In this document: in pieces, positions 42,039-45,359 of the stretch | How positions within the stretch are numbered: position 1 is the first letter of the stretch | How the letters are laid out: each line of letters opens with the position of its first letter | Notes under the pieces: generated by a model | The model's input: the letters and a program-made list of their open reading frames with translations, nothing else | What the model was told of the DNA's origin: nothing | The model's database searches: none | Assembly (NCBI GenBank): GCA_035762085.1 | Contig: DASTPT010000068.1 | Span: forward strand, 1-45,359 | Source: HRBIN12 sp035762085 | Lineage (GTDB): Bacteria; Actinomycetota; UBA4738; HRBIN12 | DNA length: 45,359 nucleotides | Reading direction: 5' to 3' | Made by a program: the position numbers and the translations under genes

Positions 42039-42619
42039 ACGCAGACCGCGTTCGCGCGTACCTGGAGGAGACGGCGGCGACCGCTCGCCGAACCGCCGAG
42101 GCGTGCGCCGACGACGTCGCGAACGCGGCCGAGCTCCTGGTGAACACCGTCCTCGACGGCGGCCGGATCCTGTTGTGCGGCAACGGGGGGAGCGCCGCGG
42201 ACAGCCAGCACCTCGCCGCCGAGTTCGTCAGCACGCTCACGGTCGACAACCGCCGGCCGGCGATCCCGGCCCTCGCCCTCACGACCGACACGTCGATCCT
42301 GACCGCGATCGCGAACGACTTCGGGTTCGAGGGCGTGTTCGCGCGGCAGGTCGAGGCGCTCGGGCGGGAAGCCGACGTGCTGATCGGCATCTCGACCAGC
42401 GGGAACTCGGTCGATGTCGTGCGAGCGTTCGAGCAGGCGGCGGTCCAGGGTCTGCGGACGATCGCCCTCACCGGTCAGGACGGCGGAGCGCTCGCGCCGA
42501 TCGCCGACGTCGCGATCCGCGTGCCGAGCCGGGACACCTCGCACATCCAGGAGGGTCACATCGCGATCGGGCAGCTCCTGGCGTTCATCGTGGAGGAGAC
42601 GCTCTACCCGAGCGCCTGA
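42035..42619 (+). CDS. gmhA: Sedoheptulose 7-phosphate isomerase
   Basis: First enzyme of the heptose pathway: sedoheptulose 7-phosphate to D-glycero-D-manno-heptose 7-phosphate. 194 residues with the SIS fold: ILLCGNGGSAADSQHLAAEFVSTL, LTAIANDFGFEGVFARQVEALG, LIGISTSGNSVDVVRAFEQA (phosphate-binding loop) and DTSHIQEGHIAIGQLLAFIVEETL with the zinc/catalytic Glu and His. GTG start overlaps gmhB. No nucleotidyltransferase (HddC/HldE C-domain) lies in the window, so the activated sugar (GDP or ADP) is unknown. Confidence 0.95.
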   Translation: MNADRVRAYLEETAATARRTAEACADDVANAAELLVNTVLDGGRILLCGNGGSAADSQHLAAEFVSTLTVDNRRPAIPALALTTDTSILTAIANDFGFEGVFARQVEALGREADVLIGISTSGNSVDVVRAFEQAAVQGLRTIALTGQDGGALAPIADVAIRVPSRDTSHIQEGHIAIGQLLAFIVEETLYPSA

Positions 42620-42632
42620 CGCGGGTCAGGCG
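42613..42632. terminator. Perfect 8-bp hairpin spanning the stop codons of gmhA and the LLM gene
   Basis: Arms CGCCTGAC and GTCAGGCG with loop GCGG. It includes both converging TGA codons, so it can end transcription from both sides. No U-run. Confidence 0.5.
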
Positions 42633-43453
42633 GACGGCGGGCCCGAGCGGAGCAGCTCGAGCGTCGGCTCCTGCCACCCCGGTCCCTCGATGCCCGCGTC
42701 CGCCAGGTACCACGTCGCGCCCCCGGCCGCCGAGGCCGCGATCGCGTCGGGGTCGGCCCGGCCGCCGTGGACGACCTCGAACGGCTCGTCGGTCCGGCGG
42801 TGCTCCCGGACGTATGCGACCACCTCGGCCAGCTCCGACGGCTCGAGGTTCGCCGGCATCCCGGCCTCGTCGACCTTGATCGGCACGACCCCGTCGAAGC
42901 GCGCCGCTCGTCGGAACGGCGTCCGGTTCGGCCACATCCCGCCCACCCAGATCGGGATCCTCGGCCGCTGGACGGGACCGGGGTCGAACCGCATGGCGCG
43001 GACGCGGAAGTGCTCGCCCTCGAACTCGACGGGCTCCGAGGTCCACAGGGCGGTCAGGACCTCGAGGCCCTCGTCGAGCTTCGCCGCTCGGACGCGGTCG
43101 TCGGGGTCCTCGCCGAGGAGCGCGAAGTCGGCGTCGGGCGGATACCCCAACCCCACGCCGAGGATCAGCCGGCCGCCCGACAGGTGGTCGAGCGTCACGG
43201 TCTCACGCGCGAGCTTCCAGGGACGCCGCCGGGCGATCGGCGTGATGAGCGTCCCGACCCGCACCCGCTCCGTGCGTACGGCGATCGCGGCGAGCAGGAC
43301 CCAGGGGTCGAACAGCGGCACCGGCACGTCGGGCATCAGCCGCATCTGGTCCCAGACGAAGAAGCCGTCCCAGCCGGCGCGGTCGGCCTCGACGCCCATC
43401 TCGACGAGCGCGTCGAGATCCCCCATGTTCGGAACGCTGACGCCGAACCGCAT
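42626..43453 (-). CDS. LLM-class F420/FMN-dependent oxidoreductase
   Basis: 275 residues, complete TIM barrel: MRFGVSVPNMGDLDALVEMGVEADRAGWDGFFVWDQM, VRVGTLITPIARRRPWKLARETVTLDHLSGGRLILGVGLG (cofactor loop) and IPIWVGGMWPNRTPFRRAARFDGVVPI. Not closely similar to the LLM gene at 32.3 kb beyond these shared blocks. ATG lies 6 nt from a TAGGGT -10 box. Substrate unknown. Confidence 0.87.
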   Translation of the reverse strand: MRFGVSVPNMGDLDALVEMGVEADRAGWDGFFVWDQMRLMPDVPVPLFDPWVLLAAIAVRTERVRVGTLITPIARRRPWKLARETVTLDHLSGGRLILGVGLGYPPDADFALLGEDPDDRVRAAKLDEGLEVLTALWTSEPVEFEGEHFRVRAMRFDPGPVQRPRIPIWVGGMWPNRTPFRRAARFDGVVPIKVDEAGMPANLEPSELAEVVAYVREHRRTDEPFEVVHGGRADPDAIAASAAGGATWYLADAGIEGPGWQEPTLELLRSGPPSA

Positions 43454-43459
43454 GCCCGC

Positions 43460-43465
43460 ACCCTA
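43460..43465 (-). promoter_or_regulatory. -10 box (TAGGGT) for the LLM gene
   Basis: TANNNT hexamer 6 nt before ATG 43453 on the minus strand; leaderless geometry. Confidence 0.5.
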
Positions 43466-43573
43466 TCCCCCCGACCGCACCACGGCGACGTCACCCGACC
43501 GCCGCCGTTCGGAGCGATGTCGGACCCTGGGGTCACCATCGCGGCGTGGCGCCTCCCCCCGCGACGGCACGGC

Positions 43574-43602
43574 TTGACGGCCGAACAGGTGTTCGGTACG
43601 GT
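43574..43602 (+). promoter_or_regulatory. Sigma-70-type promoter TTGACG-17-TACGGT
   Basis: The only promoter in the window with good -35, -10 and 17-bp spacing all visible. It would start a leader of about 26 nt with GGGAGGG before GTG 43636. The spacer contains an SOS-box-like palindrome. Confidence 0.65.
43581..43596. promoter_or_regulatory. LexA-type SOS box (CGAAC-N4-GTTCG)
   Basis: CCGAACA-GG-TGTTCGG fills the -35/-10 spacer. Its core CGAACAGGTGTTCG fits the Gram-positive/actinobacterial LexA consensus CGAACnnnnGTTCG in all ten fixed positions. LexA bound here would block RNA polymerase, so the nuclease gene should be induced by DNA damage. Confidence 0.72.
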
Positions 43603-43635
43603 GCTGCTCCCACGCGGCCCGGCGGGGAGGGAACG

Positions 43636-45291
43636 GTGCTCGCGGAGGCGTTCCAGGCGACGCTCGAGGAGGGCGTGCCGCTCGAGGACGTGACCTTCTG
43701 CGTCGTGGACCTCGAGACGACGGGCGGCTCCCCCGCGGACGCTCGCATCACGGAGATCGGGGCCGTCACGTACCGAGGCGGCGAGCGTCTCGGCGTCTTC
43801 GAGACCCTGGTGAACCCCGGTGTCCCGATCCCGCGTTCGATCACGCACCTCACCGGGATCGAGGACCTCATGGTCCGTGACGCCCCGCCGATCGAGGAGG
43901 TCCTGCCGACGTTCGTCGAGTTCGCACGCGGGACGGTCTTCGTGGCCCACAACGCCCGCTTCGACTTCACGTTCCTGAACGTCGCCCTGCAGCGCTGGGA
44001 CTTCGAGCCGCTCCCGCCGCCTCCTGTCTGCACGGCACGCCTGGCCCGGCGCGTCGTGTGGCCGGACGTGCCGAACGTGCGGCTGCGGACCCTCGCGCAG
44101 TACTTCCGGACCGCGGCCCGCCCGAACCATCGGGCCCTCGCCGACGCCCAGGCGTGTGCGGAGGTCCTGCACGGGCTCCTCGACCTGGCGAGGCGCCTCG
44201 GGATCCGCACGCTCGGAGACCTGCACCTCGCGGTGCGGGCGCGTGGGCGCCCGAACTTCGGCAAGATCCGCCTGGCCGACGACCTGCCGCGCACCCCCGG
44301 CGTCTACCTCTTCACGTCGCGAGACGGTCGCGTTCTGTACGTGGGCAAGTCGAACGACATCCGGAGCCGGGTGAGGTCGTACTTCTACGGCGACGAGCGC
44401 AAGCAGATCGAGGGCCTGCTCAGCGAGGTCGCCGGTGTCGAGGGCCGGCCCTGCGGCTCCGAGCTAGAGGCCCTCGTCCTGGAGGCCCGCCTGATCCGCC
44501 GCCACGAGCCCAAGTACAACCGGCGTGGCAAGACCTGGCGCCGGTACGCCTACCTCAAGCTCGACCCGGCGGAGGCGTTCCCACGGCTCAAGGTCGTCCG
44601 CGAGCCGGGCGGGGACGGCGCGGTCTCCCTCGGCCCGTTCGCGTCCTCGCATCACGCGCGCCTGGCGAAGGAGGCGCTCGAGGACGCGTTCCCGATCCGC
44701 CGGTGCACCCGAGCGATGGGCGCACGCACCCGCTTCTCCCCCTGCGCGCTCGCCGAGATGGGCCGCTGCCTCGCCCCGTGCGACGGTCGGGTCGGTCCCG
44801 AGCGCTACGCGGAGTCCGTCCGGTCCCTCATCTCCTCCCTCACATCACCGGGCGGGCTCCTCGCAGCCCTCGAGGGCCGCATGCGCGACCTCGCCGCCGA
44901 GCAGCGGTTCGAGGAGGCGAGCCTCGCCCGCGACCGCCTCCGCGCGCTCGCGGAAGCGCTCGCCCGGGCACGCACGGACCGCTGGCTCCTCGGCGCGTCC
45001 CGGCTGGTGCTCCGCGACGTGCGCGGCCGGACGATCACGCTCCGGCACGGCGCCCTCGACGACCCGATCGCCGGACGGACCGAGCCTCCGCGGATGCCGT
45101 GGCCGCGCGACCGCGCCGACGAGCTCGCGGTCGTTCGCGCATGGCTCGGTCGCGACCGGCTCGCGATCGTCGACTGCGACGCGCCCCCCGCCGAGCCGGT
45201 GGACGGCGGTGCACGCCTCGGCGCCCTGCTCGCCAGCCTACGGGGGGTCGACCGGCGGGAGGCCGCGGGACCCTCGGCGCGGGCGTCGTGA
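43636..45291 (+). CDS. DEDD (DnaQ-like) exonuclease fused to GIY-YIG UvrC/Cho-like nuclease
   Basis: 551 residues. Residues about 18-185: 3'-5' exonuclease of the Pol III epsilon type with CVVDLETTGG (Asp25, Glu27), VAHNARFDFTFL (Asp) and NHRALADAQA (His, Asp). Residues about 220-300: GIY-YIG domain (PGVYLF...VLYVGKSNDIRSRVRSYF, then the Glu in SELEALVLEARLIRRHEPKYNRR). A UvrC-like Cys-containing and helical UVR-type stretch follows (FSPCALAEMGRCLAPC; AEQRFEEASLARDRLRAL). Homologues are known in mycobacteria and other actinobacteria. A role in repair is supported by the SOS box. GTG start chosen for GGAGG 5 nt upstream; longer in-frame reading would run through the promoter. Confidence 0.92.
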   Translation: MLAEAFQATLEEGVPLEDVTFCVVDLETTGGSPADARITEIGAVTYRGGERLGVFETLVNPGVPIPRSITHLTGIEDLMVRDAPPIEEVLPTFVEFARGTVFVAHNARFDFTFLNVALQRWDFEPLPPPPVCTARLARRVVWPDVPNVRLRTLAQYFRTAARPNHRALADAQACAEVLHGLLDLARRLGIRTLGDLHLAVRARGRPNFGKIRLADDLPRTPGVYLFTSRDGRVLYVGKSNDIRSRVRSYFYGDERKQIEGLLSEVAGVEGRPCGSELEALVLEARLIRRHEPKYNRRGKTWRRYAYLKLDPAEAFPRLKVVREPGGDGAVSLGPFASSHHARLAKEALEDAFPIRRCTRAMGARTRFSPCALAEMGRCLAPCDGRVGPERYAESVRSLISSLTSPGGLLAALEGRMRDLAAEQRFEEASLARDRLRALAEALARARTDRWLLGASRLVLRDVRGRTITLRHGALDDPIAGRTEPPRMPWPRDRADELAVVRAWLGRDRLAIVDCDAPPAEPVDGGARLGALLASLRGVDRREAAGPSARAS

Positions 45292-45301
45292 GGCCGCCCG
45301 A

Positions 45302-45307
45302 TAGACT
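45302..45307 (+). promoter_or_regulatory. -10 box (TAGACT) for the gene entering the right edge
   Basis: TANNNT hexamer followed by a leader of about 25 nt with AGGAG 7 nt before ATG 45338. Confidence 0.4.
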
Positions 45308-45337
45308 GGCCGCATCGGCGGAAGCAGGAGCAGACCC

Positions 45338-45359
45338 ATGGAAACCGCGGTCATCCTCG
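45338..45359 (+). CDS. Start of a gene cut by the window edge
   Basis: ATG with AGGAG 7 nt upstream and a -10 box before it; only METAVIL can be read. METAVIL recalls the start of stand-alone Lrp/AsnC ligand-binding proteins, but seven residues cannot prove it. Confidence 0.5.

Noticed and set aside
40441..42619. Heptose genes as evidence of a Gram-negative host
   Set aside because: WhiB, PimB-like GT4, PASTA kinase and group III PFKs in the same window argue for an actinobacterium, and no LPS transferase genes are present.

Overview
This 45.4 kb window is very GC-rich chromosomal DNA, almost fully coding on both strands, with no mobile elements, tRNA, rRNA or CRISPR array that I could see. 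A WhiB regulator, a PASTA-domain Ser/Thr kinase, a PimB-like mannosyltransferase, LLM (F420/FMN-type) oxidoreductases, tandem group III phosphofructokinases and many TANNNT -10 boxes 6-9 nt from start codons point to an actinobacterium (Actinomycetota). The mix of a selenoprotein formate dehydrogenase and heptose genes suggests a lineage outside the well-studied Streptomyces/Mycobacterium groups; I cannot name it further.

Layout. 1-3.2 kb: a PfkB sugar kinase (cut by the window edge), a GNAT acetyltransferase, and a TPP-riboswitch-controlled thiE translationally coupled to a PurM/AIR-synthase-fold protein. 3.2-9 kb: a lipoprotein thermonuclease, a membrane protein, a PknB-like kinase with four PASTA repeats (apparently with an ACG start), an endonuclease IV homologue, a sulfite-oxidase-fold protein and threonine aldolase. 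9-13.9 kb: two phosphofructokinases with different phosphoryl-donor signatures, a coiled-coil RlpA-like protein, a 44-aa membrane peptide, ferritin and an EEP-family hydrolase. 13.9-20.4 kb: carbamate kinase with a cyclic-2,3-diphosphoglycerate-synthetase-like GTPase, an MBL hydrolase and a 1046-aa cyclase/ATPase/TPR protein.

20.4-31.1 kb is the most interesting part, a one-carbon module. fdhD, a formate dehydrogenase catalytic subunit with an in-frame UGA (selenocysteine) followed by a SECIS-like hairpin, a NuoE-NuoF fusion, a separate protein carrying the iron-sulfur domains normally at the N-terminus of the catalytic subunit, and mobA lie in one run. Divergently placed are formate-THF ligase (fhs) and two GcvT/DmdA-like THF-dependent transferases. 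A matching 16-bp dyad lies in front of fhs and in front of the gcvT-like pair, which suggests one regulator for both. The likely flow is methyl or C1 units onto THF, then to formate, then to CO2 with NADH.

31.1-45.4 kb: a CAP-domain protein; a long minus-strand run (PimB-like GT4, zinc-ribbon membrane protein, SRPBCC protein, ArsA-type ATPase, 99-aa protein, eRF1-like protein, ROK kinase, LLM oxidoreductase, 5-formyl-THF cyclo-ligase) whose core resembles a conserved actinobacterial neighbourhood; YgfZ; WhiB; a hddA-gmhB-gmhA heptose cassette; another LLM oxidoreductase; and a DnaQ-like exonuclease/GIY-YIG (UvrC/Cho-like) fusion with a LexA-type SOS box inside its promoter. No gene-free stretch exceeds about 160 bases.
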